From NCBI RefSeq assembly GCF_016093545.1, contig NZ_JADKYX010000020.1:62001-126000 (forward strand): a stretch of DNA of 64,000 nucleotides. Reading direction: 5' to 3'. The notes below the pieces were generated by a model, which did not search any database, had not been told where the DNA came from, and was given only the letters and a program-made list of their open reading frames with translations. Below, in pieces: positions 44,144-53,422 of this stretch. Source of the DNA: Massilia rhizosphaerae (GTDB lineage Bacteria > Pseudomonadota > Gammaproteobacteria > Burkholderiales > Burkholderiaceae_D). Each line of letters starts with the position of its first letter. Within the stretch, counting starts at the first letter, position 1. The position numbers were made by a program, and so were the translations under genes.

Positions 44144-44563
44144 CTAGCGCGCCCGCGCCTCCAGCTCGGCCTCGAGCCGCTGCGCGGCCGCGTGCGTGTC
44201 CACCGCGATGCGGTTCAGGCGCGCCAGCGCCGCGGCCAGCCGCGCCCCGCACTCTCCCCCGCATTCCCGCACGTGCCACAGCGCGAGGTCGCAGCGCATC
44301 CGCGCCAGTTCGGCGCGCAGGCCGGCCAGCATGCGACGCAGGCTGCCGTCGGCGTCGGAAGCGGGAATTGCGGGTGTTTCGCCGCCGGTCAGGTAGTCCT
44401 GCATGACGGCGATGCGCGCGTGCATGCGCTGCAGGCGGCGCGCGAGGCGGTCGAGGCGGCGCGCGCAGCGCAGTTCGACCCAGGCGCGCGGCGCCGGCAC
44501 CAGGCGGCGCGGATGCAGGGCCGCGCACAGGCGGACGAACAGGGAGACGAGCTTGCTGAACAT
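44144..44563 (-). CDS. Hypothetical Arg/Ala-rich helical protein
   Basis: About 139 residues from the ATG at 44563 (MFSKLVSLFVRL); an earlier start at 44611 adds 16 residues. A short hydrophobic N-terminus is followed by Arg-rich amphipathic helices and two Cys in CGGECG. I do not recognise it. No clear ribosome site is visible and the composition could arise by chance in this GC range, so it may not be a gene. It is the only reasonable frame in the roughly 500 bp between cobA and the DUF4214 gene. Confidence 0.4.
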   Translation of the reverse strand: MFSKLVSLFVRLCAALHPRRLVPAPRAWVELRCARRLDRLARRLQRMHARIAVMQDYLTGGETPAIPASDADGSLRRMLAGLRAELARMRCDLALWHVRECGGECGARLAAALARLNRIAVDTHAAAQRLEAELEARAR

Positions 44564-44637
44564 TGCAGCAGTCTCGATGCTTCGGCCTGCCCGGGTCATG
44601 ACGCGCGACAAACTTGCGTCGACTCGGTGATGGCGGC

Positions 44638-47283
44638 TCAGCCCCAGTGCAGGTAGTCGATGCCGTTGTGGATGCTGCCGATGACCTGGGCCTGGTTTTC
44701 GGCGCTCTCGCTGAAATTGGCCAGCACGTCCGCCCGCGTCGCCGCCGACGCCAGCGCATGCATCCAGAAGTCGAAGCCGGCGCTGTCGCCCACGCGGTGC
44801 AGCACGTTCTGGTACAGCGCCTGCACGAATTGCGTATCGGTCGCGTGCGCGCCGTACCGGTCCGCGAATTCGGCGCTGCCGGCAAAACCGGCCGCCACCT
44901 GCGTGAGGGTCGCGCCCTTGTCCAACGCGGCGATCCAGTAGCCGAGGCCCACCTTGTCCGGCGTGCGGTCGAACGCGGCCTGGTACAGGCGATACGCCTC
45001 GCCCGCCGTGCCGTTGACGTCCAGCGCGACCATGCCGTCGCTGAACTGGATGCGCTCGACGTTCGACAGCGTCGCGTGGTTGCCCGCGGCATCCGTCACG
45101 GAGACGGTGCCGCCGTCGGCGGCGATGGTCGCGCCGGCGCGCGCGCTCGCATACACGAGCGTATCGAGGCCGCCCTGCCCCGCCACCTTGCTCTCGCCCG
45201 CCACGGCGGCCAATGCGTGCGTGGCGCCGCTGAACGCGAGGCTCGTCACCGGGGGCGCGGCCTGCGTGCTGGCCACGGGCGGGCTTGCGGCCGGCGCGGG
45301 CACGGGTGCAGGCGCAGGCGCAGGCGCAGGCACGGGTGCAGGCGCAGGCGCGGGCACGGGCGATGGCGAGGACGCGGCCGCCGCGCCGGTCGCGGGCGCC
45401 GGCGCGGCCGCCCCCGAGCCGGTCATCTGCGCTCCCCCCTCGATCGCCGCGACGCCGCCCGTGCTGCCCGCCAGGATGCGCAGCTCGATCGCGGCGCCGC
45501 CGGATGCCGCCGTGTCGACCCAGGCACCGGCAAAGCCGCCGCCCGCGAGGTGCGTCACGGCGGGGCCGGCCTGGTCGCCGCTGCGCAGCTGGCTGACGGC
45601 GAATTCCTGCGCGTCGATGGCCGTGCCGTCCGCGCCGAAGCGGCGGCCGAACACGCCGTTGCCGTCGTCGTCGGCGCTCTGCCAGGCGACCAGGAACGTG
45701 CCGTCGGACAGCGCTGCCACTTCGGCATCGTTATGGCCGCCGCCCGAGCCGACGTTCGCCTGCGTGACGTCGCCCACCTTGTTGCCGGCCGCGTCGAAGC
45801 GCTGGAAGAAGATGTCGCTGTTCGTCAATCCCAGCTGGTCGTTGGCATAGCTGTCCCACGCGACGACGACGCTGCCGTCCGCCAGCGTTGCCACGTGCGG
45901 CAGCGGCGCGGCCGTGGCGCTGCTCGCCGCGTAGCCGTCGCCGCTCGCCACGAACGCCGTTGCCGGCGCCGTGCTCACGGCGGCATGGACGTTGCCGTCG
46001 TTGATCTGGCCCCACGAGACGAGATAGCCGCCGTCCTTCAGGCTTGCCACGGCGGGGCTGTACGCGGAACCGAGCGCGCCGTAGACCTGCTGCCCGCCGA
46101 CGAGCGTCCCGTCGGCCGCGGTCTGCTGCACGTGCACGGCCGCGCCGCTGCGCCAGCCGACGGCGAACGTGCCGTCGGCGAGCGTCGCCACCGTGGGCAT
46201 CGCCGCGTCGCCGGCACCGCCGGCATCCAGCACGTGCTGGGCGCCGGCGTGGCCGTTCGCGTCGACGACCCGGTAGGCGATCTGGTTCGACGCGCCGCCG
46301 TTCACCGTGTAGGCGACGACGAAGCCGCCGCCCGCCAGCGCGCTCACGGCCGGCTGGCCTTCCGTCGCCGCGTCGCCGTCCGGCGTGAGCGCGAACGCGG
46401 CGCCCAGCGCATTGCCGCCCGCGTCGCGCAATTGCGCCCACAAGCTGCTCCCCGCGCCGCCGGCGACGGTGTCCGGGCCCTGCCACACGGCGACGAATCC
46501 GCCGCCCGCCAAGGTGGCCAGCGCGGGATGCGAGTCGTAGGCGTCCAGCGCCACGCCGGCCAGCGATTCGTTGCCGAAGCCGGCCAGGTCGCTCGTCGCG
46601 CCGTGTTCGATGGAATAGGTGAGGGTCTGCGCGACGCCCGCGTTCGGGACCGGGTTGCCGTAGCTGTCGATCTGGTAGCGGTCGTAGTAGTGCACGGTCA
46701 CCGCGGCCGACTGGCCGTCGGCCGGCAGCAGGCTCGCGTCGGCCACGACCAGTTTCGCGCTCGTGTCGACGGCCGGGTTGTAGACGATGGAGAACAGGCC
46801 CGGCTGCGACTGGCCGTCGATCACCCAGCGGCCGCTTGCCTGGTCGCCGGTGTCGATCGGCCGGAGCACGTCGACGACGTCGCCCGCGTGCGCGGTCGTG
46901 AACACGACGTCGCGGGTGCCGACGGCGCCGACCGGCTGGCTGTCCGGGAACACGGTATCGACGTTTGTGACGACGGTGCCGTCGGCCAGCTTGTAATGGA
47001 CGTTGAACGCCTGCGGCGACGCGCCGTCGGCGCCGAGGGTATCCTGGAAGCGCCACAGTGTGCCCGCCGTCGCCACGTACGCACCCTGGGCGTCGACCGG
47101 CATCGTGTACGCGATCCAGGTCTTGGCGCCGTCCTGGCTGTACTGCATGCCCCCGCGCACAAACGTCTGGCCCAGCGCGGTCGACATGTCGAAGGAAACG
47201 GCGGTGGCGGTGGCGTCGGCATAGCTCCAGAAAGAGCTGGCCCAGCCCGGGCGGACGTAGAGGGAAGTCGTGGGAGTGATCAT
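44638..47283 (-). CDS. Large DUF4214 domain protein with repeated beta-strand units (putative secreted/surface protein)
   Basis: 881 residues from ATG 47283 (MITPTTSLYVRPG); a GTG at 47316 is also possible. Residues up to about 210 are beta-rich and of unknown fold. From about 225 to 600 there are repeats of the form LADGSFVVAW...RxxDAxGN, as in large hemolysin-type exported proteins. A Pro/Ala/Val linker (about 640-672) is encoded by a GGCGCA-type DNA repeat. The C-terminus has a DUF4214 region (AYRLYQAAFDRTPDKVGLGYW, then LYQNVLHRVGDSAGFDFW). No Sec signal peptide is seen, which fits type I secretion by a C-terminal signal; no transporter genes are adjacent. Confidence 0.85.
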   Translation of the reverse strand: MITPTTSLYVRPGWASSFWSYADATATAVSFDMSTALGQTFVRGGMQYSQDGAKTWIAYTMPVDAQGAYVATAGTLWRFQDTLGADGASPQAFNVHYKLADGTVVTNVDTVFPDSQPVGAVGTRDVVFTTAHAGDVVDVLRPIDTGDQASGRWVIDGQSQPGLFSIVYNPAVDTSAKLVVADASLLPADGQSAAVTVHYYDRYQIDSYGNPVPNAGVAQTLTYSIEHGATSDLAGFGNESLAGVALDAYDSHPALATLAGGGFVAVWQGPDTVAGGAGSSLWAQLRDAGGNALGAAFALTPDGDAATEGQPAVSALAGGGFVVAYTVNGGASNQIAYRVVDANGHAGAQHVLDAGGAGDAAMPTVATLADGTFAVGWRSGAAVHVQQTAADGTLVGGQQVYGALGSAYSPAVASLKDGGYLVSWGQINDGNVHAAVSTAPATAFVASGDGYAASSATAAPLPHVATLADGSVVVAWDSYANDQLGLTNSDIFFQRFDAAGNKVGDVTQANVGSGGGHNDAEVAALSDGTFLVAWQSADDDGNGVFGRRFGADGTAIDAQEFAVSQLRSGDQAGPAVTHLAGGGFAGAWVDTAASGGAAIELRILAGSTGGVAAIEGGAQMTGSGAAAPAPATGAAAASSPSPVPAPAPAPVPAPAPAPAPVPAPAASPPVASTQAAPPVTSLAFSGATHALAAVAGESKVAGQGGLDTLVYASARAGATIAADGGTVSVTDAAGNHATLSNVERIQFSDGMVALDVNGTAGEAYRLYQAAFDRTPDKVGLGYWIAALDKGATLTQVAAGFAGSAEFADRYGAHATDTQFVQALYQNVLHRVGDSAGFDFWMHALASAATRADVLANFSESAENQAQVIGSIHNGIDYLHWG
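45292..45364. repeat. Hexanucleotide-type repeat encoding the Pro/Ala linker of the DUF4214 protein
   Basis: Tandem GGCGCA and GGCACG/GGTGCA units on the plus strand, reading as alternating Ala-Pro and Val-Pro on the coding strand. Unit length is a multiple of three, so slippage would change linker length without breaking the frame. Confidence 0.7.
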
Positions 47284-47487
47284 GGCGTCGGTGGTCGGTG
47301 GCACGGACCGGCACACGAACGCGTGCCGGCTATCCCGTACGAATATGATTCCTCACGGCAAAATAGAATGCAATGAGGAAATTAATCTTCCACCGTCAAT
47401 ACCACCGAAAACCAACGAAATCTTATCGCCGCAACAATCGGATTGGCAGGAATGGATGCATCGGCGACAACAGAGATAACGAACAGC

Positions 47488-47865
47488 TTAACTTGCCGCG
47501 TTTGCCACACCCGCGCAATAGTCGGCCATGGCGGCCAGCACGCCCGGGTCTTCGCCGACGGCCGGCACGGTGCGGAACGTCGCCTGCGGATGGCTGGCGC
47601 GCAGTTGGTCCAGCAGCAGCGGCAGGTCGCGCAGCAGATGGCCGCCCTGTCCCAGGAACACGGGCACGATGGTGATGTCGCGCGCGCCCAGCGCGACGAG
47701 GGCGCCGACCTCGTCGGGCAAGCTCGGCGTCATCAGTTCGAGGAAGGCCAGCGACACGGTGCAGTCCGGGCGGCGCGCGGCGGTCAGGTCGCGCAGGCGC
47801 TGGAACGGCGCAGCCCAGGCGGCGGCGCGGGCGCCGTGGGCGAACAGTACGAGTGCTTTGTCCAT
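47488..47865 (-). CDS. CbiX/SirB-like sirohydrochlorin chelatase-family protein
   Basis: 125 residues, the size of single-domain class II chelatases. The N-terminal ALVLFAHGAR holds the conserved metal-binding His, and VPVFLGQGGHLLRDLP holds the second. The family inserts cobalt, nickel or iron into sirohydrochlorin. Since the window also encodes CobA and the siroheme enzyme CysI, iron chelation for siroheme is a reasonable guess. Its start codon overlaps the lptG stop by one base (TGATG), so it is the third gene of the lptF-lptG transcript. Confidence 0.87.
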   Translation of the reverse strand: MDKALVLFAHGARAAAWAAPFQRLRDLTAARRPDCTVSLAFLELMTPSLPDEVGALVALGARDITIVPVFLGQGGHLLRDLPLLLDQLRASHPQATFRTVPAVGEDPGVLAAMADYCAGVANAAS

Positions 47866-49049
47866 CAATGTCTCTCCACCCAGCGCAGGGCGCCGATCGC
47901 CAGCAACAGGAACAGCAGGCTGGGCGCGGCCGCCGTCACGAAGGCCGGCCAGGTCGACAACATGCCCACGTGCGAAAACAACGCGTTGATCAAAATGAAG
48001 CTCACGCCGATCATGATGCCGATGAAGATCTTGAAGCTGATGCCGCCGCTGCGCGTATGCAGATAGCCGAACGGCAGCGCGAGCGCCATCAGCACGAAGA
48101 TCGACAGGGGATCGAACAGCTTTTTCCAGAACGCGATCTTGAAGCGCTCCGTCTCCTGGCGGTTCTCGGCCAGATGGCGCGTGTACACGGCCAGTTCGTT
48201 GGCCGACATCTGCGCCGGATCGGAGCGCGACACGGACAGGATCTTGGGCGTGATCTCGGACACGAGGTCGAGGCTTTCGACCTTGCGCGTGGCGACGGAC
48301 GCCGTGTCCTGGCCGAAGCGGCTCTGGATGGTCTGGCCAGCCGCGACGGGCGTGTCCGGCGCCGGCAGCTCGCGGCTGTTGGAAAACAGCGTTTCGGTGA
48401 CGTCCTTCAGGCGCCAGGTGCTGTTGCCGCTGTACGTGGCGCTGGCGGCCGTGATCAGCGAGCGCATGCGCATGCCGTTGTCGAACTCGTACAGGCGCAC
48501 GTCGATCAGCTGGCCGTCCGGACGGATCTGGCGCGCGTTGAAAAAGCGCGACCCCGTCACGGGACCTTTCACGCCGTCCGCGTGGATCGTGTCCTTGGTC
48601 CACATGCCGGAGCGGAATTCCGCCGACACCGTCGCCCCCTTCGCGGACAGGCGCACGCGTTCCGCGATCGGCGCCGTGCGCGGCGTGATCACTTCGCCGA
48701 AGAGGAACGTGATGGCGACGAGCACGACGCCGATCTTGGCCAGCATGACGCCGGCCTGCTGCGTCGACATCGACGATGCGCGCATGATCGTGAATTCCGA
48801 CGTCTGGGCGAATTGCGCCATCGTGTAGATGGTGCCGATCAGCGCGGCCACGGGCATCGTTTCGTACACGTGGCCGGGGAGGAGCAGCAGCACGTACAGG
48901 ACCGCGTGCTGGAGCAGGTAGCCGCCCTTGCCCACCCCCGGCAGTTCCTGGGTCAGGTCCATGAACGCGATCAGGCCGAGGAGACCCGCGAGCACGAACG
49001 CGACGGCCTGCGCGATATTGACGAAGAAGTAGCGCTGCAGGATCTTCAT
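47865..49049 (-). CDS. lptG: LPS export ABC transporter permease LptG
   Basis: Inner-membrane permease of the LptB2FG complex that extracts lipopolysaccharide for transport to the outer membrane. 394 residues from ATG 49049; longer readings of this frame overlap lptF. Six membrane helices in the YjgP/YjgQ pattern, starting MKILQRYFFVNIAQAVAFVL, with a periplasmic beta-jellyroll between helices 3 and 4 (about 110-280), then WKKLFDPLSIFVLMALALPF. Start overlaps the lptF stop (ATGA). Confidence 0.96.
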   Translation of the reverse strand: MKILQRYFFVNIAQAVAFVLAGLLGLIAFMDLTQELPGVGKGGYLLQHAVLYVLLLLPGHVYETMPVAALIGTIYTMAQFAQTSEFTIMRASSMSTQQAGVMLAKIGVVLVAITFLFGEVITPRTAPIAERVRLSAKGATVSAEFRSGMWTKDTIHADGVKGPVTGSRFFNARQIRPDGQLIDVRLYEFDNGMRMRSLITAASATYSGNSTWRLKDVTETLFSNSRELPAPDTPVAAGQTIQSRFGQDTASVATRKVESLDLVSEITPKILSVSRSDPAQMSANELAVYTRHLAENRQETERFKIAFWKKLFDPLSIFVLMALALPFGYLHTRSGGISFKIFIGIMIGVSFILINALFSHVGMLSTWPAFVTAAAPSLLFLLLAIGALRWVERH

Positions 49050-50206
49050 GGCGCGCCCTCTTGCGTGGCGCCCGCGCTGCGCGCGTCGCGCAGCAGGCGG
49101 CGGCGCTTGAAGGCGCCCAGCAGCGCGAGCGGGTGCCAGCGGTGGTTGACGTTCAGGCGCCACGCGAACAGCCCGGCCACGACCAGCAGCACGAACAGGT
49201 GCAGCGGCCACCACGCCATGCCGAAACTCATCTTGCCCTGTTTGACGCTGTTCTCGAACACCTTCGACAGATTGCTGTAGGTGAAAAAGATCAGCCCCGC
49301 GAGGATCAGGTTCGCGGAACTGCCCGCGCGCGGGTTGACGAAGCCGAGCGGGATCGCCAGCAGCATCAGCACGACGCACGTGATCGGCGCGGAAATCCGG
49401 TACAGCAGTTCTGCATTCGTGAAGCGGTTGTTCGGCGCCGCCAGCAGCGCGGGCGTCGACAGCGCGTCGGCCGGCGTCCCCGAGCCCACCACGGGCACCT
49501 GGCTGGACACGCGCATGCGGTAGCGCTCGAACTCCATCGACTGGAAATCGGCCCGTCCCGGCTGCCCCAGGTAGCGCCGGCCGTTCTTGAGCACCAGGTA
49601 TTGGCCGCCCTTGCCGTCCGCCTCGATCACGCCTTCCTTGGCGACGACGATCGAGCTGCCGCTCGCGTCGACGGAATTCACGAACACGTTCTGCACGACG
49701 GTCGAACCGCGCGTGCTGCCTTCGACGAAGAACACGCGGTTGGCCGACGTCGATTCGCGGAACTGGCCGGGCGACACGCGCTTGAGGTCTTCGCGCTTCT
49801 CGAACCGCTCCGCGAATTCCGCGCTCTTCAACTTGGCCCACGGCGTCGCGATGAAGGACAGCGCGGCGACCAGCGCCACCAGCGGCAGGCCGAACACGAG
49901 CACCGGGCTCACCCAGCGCATCAGCGACTGGCCGGACGCGAACCACACGACCATTTCGGAATCGCGGTAGCTGCGCGTGATGGTGGCGATGACGGCGATA
50001 AAGCTGGTCAGAATGAGGATGATTGGCAGATAATTCAGCACCGTAAAGCCGATCAGCGCCAGCACGTCGCTGGAGGCGACCTGCCCTCCGGCGGCCTTGC
50101 CGAGGAAGGAAATCAGGGTCCAGGTGACGAAGATCGTAAACAGGACCGTGAAGGTGGCGCCGGCCACACTGGCCAATTCACGCTGTAGGGCGCGTTGGAA
50201 AATCAT
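49046..50206 (-). CDS. lptF: LPS export ABC transporter permease LptF
   Basis: Partner of LptG in LPS extraction. 386 residues, beginning MIFQRALQRELASVAGATF, the usual LptF start, with six membrane helices and a periplasmic domain (VSPGQFRESTSANRVFFVEG). The C-terminus carries an Arg-rich tail after helix 6. Divergent from pepA across a 113-bp gap, the standard arrangement in betaproteobacteria and gammaproteobacteria. A TATAAC-like -10 lies close upstream on the minus strand. Confidence 0.96.
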   Translation of the reverse strand: MIFQRALQRELASVAGATFTVLFTIFVTWTLISFLGKAAGGQVASSDVLALIGFTVLNYLPIILILTSFIAVIATITRSYRDSEMVVWFASGQSLMRWVSPVLVFGLPLVALVAALSFIATPWAKLKSAEFAERFEKREDLKRVSPGQFRESTSANRVFFVEGSTRGSTVVQNVFVNSVDASGSSIVVAKEGVIEADGKGGQYLVLKNGRRYLGQPGRADFQSMEFERYRMRVSSQVPVVGSGTPADALSTPALLAAPNNRFTNAELLYRISAPITCVVLMLLAIPLGFVNPRAGSSANLILAGLIFFTYSNLSKVFENSVKQGKMSFGMAWWPLHLFVLLVVAGLFAWRLNVNHRWHPLALLGAFKRRRLLRDARSAGATQEGAP

Positions 50207-50319
50207 TCGATAGTTATAATTGCTGGTTTGAAGGAACCTCAGGGAACCGTCACGAGCGGGCGCCGTATGGAAGGTTCCTTGGACAGCACGCGCGTCAAAA
50301 ACTCGAAACGGAGAATCAA

Positions 50320-51816
50320 ATGGACTTTAGCATAAAAGCATTCGACACAAAAAACACGCTGGCCGCAGCCAAATCGGGCTGTGTGGCAGTCGCGGTGTTC
50401 GAAAACAAGAAACTGTCGGAGGCCGCGAAAGCCCTCGATCTGAACGGCGCCATCAGCGCGGCCGTCAAGTCGGGTGACATCTCCGGCAAGCCCGGTTCGA
50501 CCCTGCTGCTGCGCGGCGTGGCCGGCGTGACCGCGGCCCGCGTGCTGCTGGTCGGCATGGGCGCGGACGAAGCCATCAGCGAGAAAAGTTTCGCCGGCGC
50601 CGTGACCGCGGCCCTGAAGACCTTCGCTTCGCTGGGTGCGCAAGATGCCATTATCGCATTCCCGCTCGAGAATGTGAAAGCGCGCGACCTGAACTGGGCC
50701 CTGAACGGCATCGTCATCGCCGCCAACGAAGCCGAGTTCCGCACCGACGCGCAAAAGAGCAAGAAGGACCCGGCCCCCACGGGCGTGCGCAAGCTGGTCA
50801 TCGCGGTGCCGCAGACGACGCCGCAATTGAAGGCGGTCCTGGCACAGGCCCAGGCCATCGCGAACGGCATGAACCTGACGAAGGAACTGGGCAACCTGTC
50901 GCCGAACGTCTGCACGCCGACCTACCTCGCCAACACCGCGAAGAAGCTGGCCGGCGACTACGGCTTCGACATCGAAGTCCTGGACCGCAAGCAGCTGGAA
51001 GCCCTCAAGATGGGCAGCTTCCTGTCCGTCACGCGCGGCAGCGAAGAGCCGCCGAAGTTCATCGTCCTCAAGCACAACGGCGGCAAGAAGAACGACGCGC
51101 CGGTCGTCCTCGTCGGCAAGGGCATCACGTTCGACACGGGCGGCATCTCGCTGAAGCCGGGCCCGAACATGGACGAGATGAAGTACGACATGTGCGGCGC
51201 CGGCTCGGTGCTGGGCACCTTCCGCGCCATCGGCGAGATGGGCCTGAAGCTGAACGTCGTCGGCATCGTCGCCGCCTGCGAGAACATGCCGTCGGGCCGC
51301 GCCACCAAGCCGGGCGACATCGTCACGGCGATGAACGGCACCACCATCGAGGTCCTGAATACGGACGCGGAGGGACGCCTGATCCTGGCCGACGCGCTGA
51401 CCTACGCCGAGCGCTTCAAGCCGGCAGCCGTCGTCGACATCGCCACCTTGACGGGCGCCTGCATCGTCGCCCTGGGCCACCACACGTCCGGCCTGTTCAC
51501 CCGCCACGACGACGCCCACGACACCCTCGCCCAGCAACTGCTGGACGCCGGCCGCCAGGCGAACGACGTCGCGTGGCGCTTCCCCATCGGCGAGAACTAC
51601 AGCGAGCAGCTGAAGTCGAACTTCGCCGACCTGGCCAACATCGGCACGCCGGGCGGCGCGTCGATCACGGCCGCCTGCTTCCTGGAGAACTTCACGCGCA
51701 ACTACACGTGGGCTCACCTGGACATCGCCGGCACGGCCTGGAAATCGGGCGCGGCCAAGGGTGCGACCGGCCGTCCGGTGCCCCTGCTGACCACGTTCCT
51801 GCTGAATCGCGTGTAA
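50320..51816 (+). CDS. pepA: Leucyl aminopeptidase
   Basis: Cytoplasmic hexameric M17 aminopeptidase, 498 residues, the usual length. Metal-binding and catalytic motifs are intact: VGKGITFDTGGISLKP (Lys and Asp ligands), MKYDMCGAGSV, and the family signature NTDAEGRL. In some species PepA also binds DNA as a recombination or transcription factor. A perfect terminator follows 30 bp after the stop. holC, which often follows pepA in relatives, is absent here. Confidence 0.97.
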   Translation: MDFSIKAFDTKNTLAAAKSGCVAVAVFENKKLSEAAKALDLNGAISAAVKSGDISGKPGSTLLLRGVAGVTAARVLLVGMGADEAISEKSFAGAVTAALKTFASLGAQDAIIAFPLENVKARDLNWALNGIVIAANEAEFRTDAQKSKKDPAPTGVRKLVIAVPQTTPQLKAVLAQAQAIANGMNLTKELGNLSPNVCTPTYLANTAKKLAGDYGFDIEVLDRKQLEALKMGSFLSVTRGSEEPPKFIVLKHNGGKKNDAPVVLVGKGITFDTGGISLKPGPNMDEMKYDMCGAGSVLGTFRAIGEMGLKLNVVGIVAACENMPSGRATKPGDIVTAMNGTTIEVLNTDAEGRLILADALTYAERFKPAAVVDIATLTGACIVALGHHTSGLFTRHDDAHDTLAQQLLDAGRQANDVAWRFPIGENYSEQLKSNFADLANIGTPGGASITAACFLENFTRNYTWAHLDIAGTAWKSGAAKGATGRPVPLLTTFLLNRV

Positions 51817-51845
51817 GCGCGTCGTCTGGCACCAGCGCCAGCGCC

Positions 51846-51871
51846 AACGGACGCCGCGTGCGTCCGTTTTT
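51846..51871 (+). terminator. Rho-independent terminator after pepA
   Basis: 9-bp perfect stem AACGGACGC/GCGTCCGTT with a 5-base loop and TTTTT at 51867-51871. Confidence 0.85.
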
Positions 51872-51881
51872 CATTGCCGGC

Positions 51882-52349
51882 TCAGAAGACGACGTTGGCG
51901 GAATCGGCCGGAGCATCCGCGGCCCCGGCGTGGCCGGTCGGTTGCATCAGCACGGTCAGGACCGGCTCGTACGCGACGCCCGAGGCGCCGTAGGGATCCG
52001 CGTGCGTGCCGCGCACGCGCACGATGATGCTGCCGATCAGCCGGCCGCTGTCGAACAGGGACGTGTTGTGCGCCTGCGTCACCTCGATCGCGCTGCCGGC
52101 CCCGTCGCGCGCGCAATCGATCGTCAGCGGGCTGCGGCTGCGCTCGACCGTGACCCGGCCCGGCGCCACGACGAACCACCGCCCCGCCGCGTTGGACAGC
52201 ACGCAGCCGACGCCCGCCACCTCGCGGTGGCCGAGAATCGTGTGGATTTCCAGCTGCTGGTCCGAGGTGTCGGCCGGCGCCGTCACACAGCCGCCCAGGA
52301 CGACGGACAGCGCGAGCGCACAGGCGGTACGGAAATAAAGATGGGACAT
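51882..52349 (-). CDS. Hypothetical lipoprotein
   Basis: 155 residues with a clear lipoprotein signal: hydrophobic stretch ACALALSVVLGGC, lipobox LGGC (Cys21). The mature part is small and beta-rich (LEIHTILGHREVAGVGCVLSN, RWFVVAPGRVTVERS) with two more Cys that may pair. Residue 2 after the lipid Cys is Val, not Asp, so outer-membrane sorting is likely if Lol rules apply. I do not recognise a family. Single gene, convergent with pepA across the terminator. Confidence 0.78.
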   Translation of the reverse strand: MSHLYFRTACALALSVVLGGCVTAPADTSDQQLEIHTILGHREVAGVGCVLSNAAGRWFVVAPGRVTVERSRSPLTIDCARDGAGSAIEVTQAHNTSLFDSGRLIGSIIVRVRGTHADPYGASGVAYEPVLTVLMQPTGHAGAADAPADSANVVF

Positions 52350-52450
52350 ATCTTCACCGATAATGCATACCTACCCGTTTACGGCGGCAATCGGCAAGAC
52401 ATGAGTCCACATGAGCCGAAGCGCATCCCGGGGTCGCCGGGATGGCGTGG

Positions 52451-52657
52451 TCAAGCGGCAACCGGCGTCGGGTCGAGAGGCGTAAAGCGCGGCAAGCGCT
52501 CGCCGCCCACGTCGACCGAACCGTAGAAGGCGTCGCGCGGGCGGACCCAGGTCTTGCCGTCCTGCCCGCGATAGACGACCACGGCCGTGTGATCGGCCTC
52601 GAGCGTGGCCTCGCAGACCACCTCGTACACCCCGCCCTTGTAGTGGCGGAAGCGCAT
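52451..52657 (-). CDS. DUF1653 domain-containing protein
   Basis: 68 residues. The family pattern is visible: RHYKGGVYEVVCEATLEADHTAVVVYR, then GKTWVRPRDAFYGSVDV. DUF1653 proteins are small, single-domain and of unknown function. Its start overlaps the stop of the upstream gene by one base, so the two are translationally coupled. Confidence 0.8.
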   Translation of the reverse strand: MRFRHYKGGVYEVVCEATLEADHTAVVVYRGQDGKTWVRPRDAFYGSVDVGGERLPRFTPLDPTPVAA

Positions 52658-53007
52658 CAGGCCTTTTCTTCGGCCGCGGCGCGGTGCTTCTTCTTGAGGT
52701 TCTGGATGACCTTGACGATGCCTTCGACACCGGCGTTGTCATCGAGCTCGCTGAACGCGTCCAGCACCTCGTTGAGTACGCGATTGCGCACGCTCGCCTC
52801 GTCCGCCTGCATCTTCTGCGGCGGATTCTCGGACGGCGCGAACTTCTGCGGCACCTCGGCCGCAGTCTTCTGCCCGTGTGCCAGCGCGGCTTGCCAGATC
52901 AGCCAGCGGCGTTGGGTTTCGTACACGAGGTACTCTTCCGGCTTGTCTTCACGACGCCGGACAATGTGGCCATCGCGTTGGGCCCATGCTTCAAATGCTT
53001 GGCGCAT
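52657..53007 (-). CDS. Small hypothetical protein with phage-like N-terminus
   Basis: 116 residues from ATG 53007, with AAAGGA 6 bases upstream; the frame is open to 53112 but the extension lacks a ribosome site. The N-terminal half, FEAWAQRDGH followed by YLVYETQRRWLIWQAAL, resembles a short motif I associate with proteins in prophages and phages. The C-terminal half is a charged helix ending KKKHRAAAEEKA. Function unknown. Coupled to the DUF1653 gene and preceded by a long AT-rich gap, which suggests a small acquired unit. Confidence 0.65.
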   Translation of the reverse strand: MRQAFEAWAQRDGHIVRRREDKPEEYLVYETQRRWLIWQAALAHGQKTAAEVPQKFAPSENPPQKMQADEASVRNRVLNEVLDAFSELDDNAGVEGIVKVIQNLKKKHRAAAEEKA

Positions 53008-53422
53008 TGTTGTCCTTTTACAAAGCTGTGTGCAAATCCTGCTCTCGGATCCGCGATCGTTACACACCTGCCTCAGCCGGCCGCTCGACCGACCTCGGCA
53101 ACCATTTATCAAAGCAACGTTAAAACAACGAAGTGCTTTTAAATTCTTGGTTCCAGAGCAATATGCCGATAGTACAACGTAAGTTGGCCTACTGCAATTT
53201 TTTTCTTTCGAGAAGGAGACAATACGTAAATGCTGCTTCTCTTGCTGTGATTGTTACATCTTGTCACAGTTCGGCGCAACTTTCCAGCCTCGTTACGAAT
53301 TTTTACCGCAGGGACAATAATTTTACGACATGTTTATTGCAATTCGCGCAAATAATTACAATCGTGTCATGAACTTTCGACTCATGATGGGTAACAACAA
53401 CGCCGCGGACCCGAGTGGCGTG
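53008..53422. other. AT-rich intergenic stretch without a supported gene
   Basis: About 415 bp with many A/T runs (for example AATTTTTTTC near 53196 and repeated AATT), in clear contrast to the GC-rich neighbours. The only open frame of note (53133-53372, plus) has no ribosome site at a sensible distance and no recognisable features. It must contain the promoter of the small gene at 52657-53007. Nothing else could be identified. Confidence 0.6.

Noticed and set aside
53133..53372. A 79-residue plus-strand frame in the AT-rich gap
   Set aside because: No ribosome site at a suitable distance, no family features, and the DNA composition is non-coding in character.
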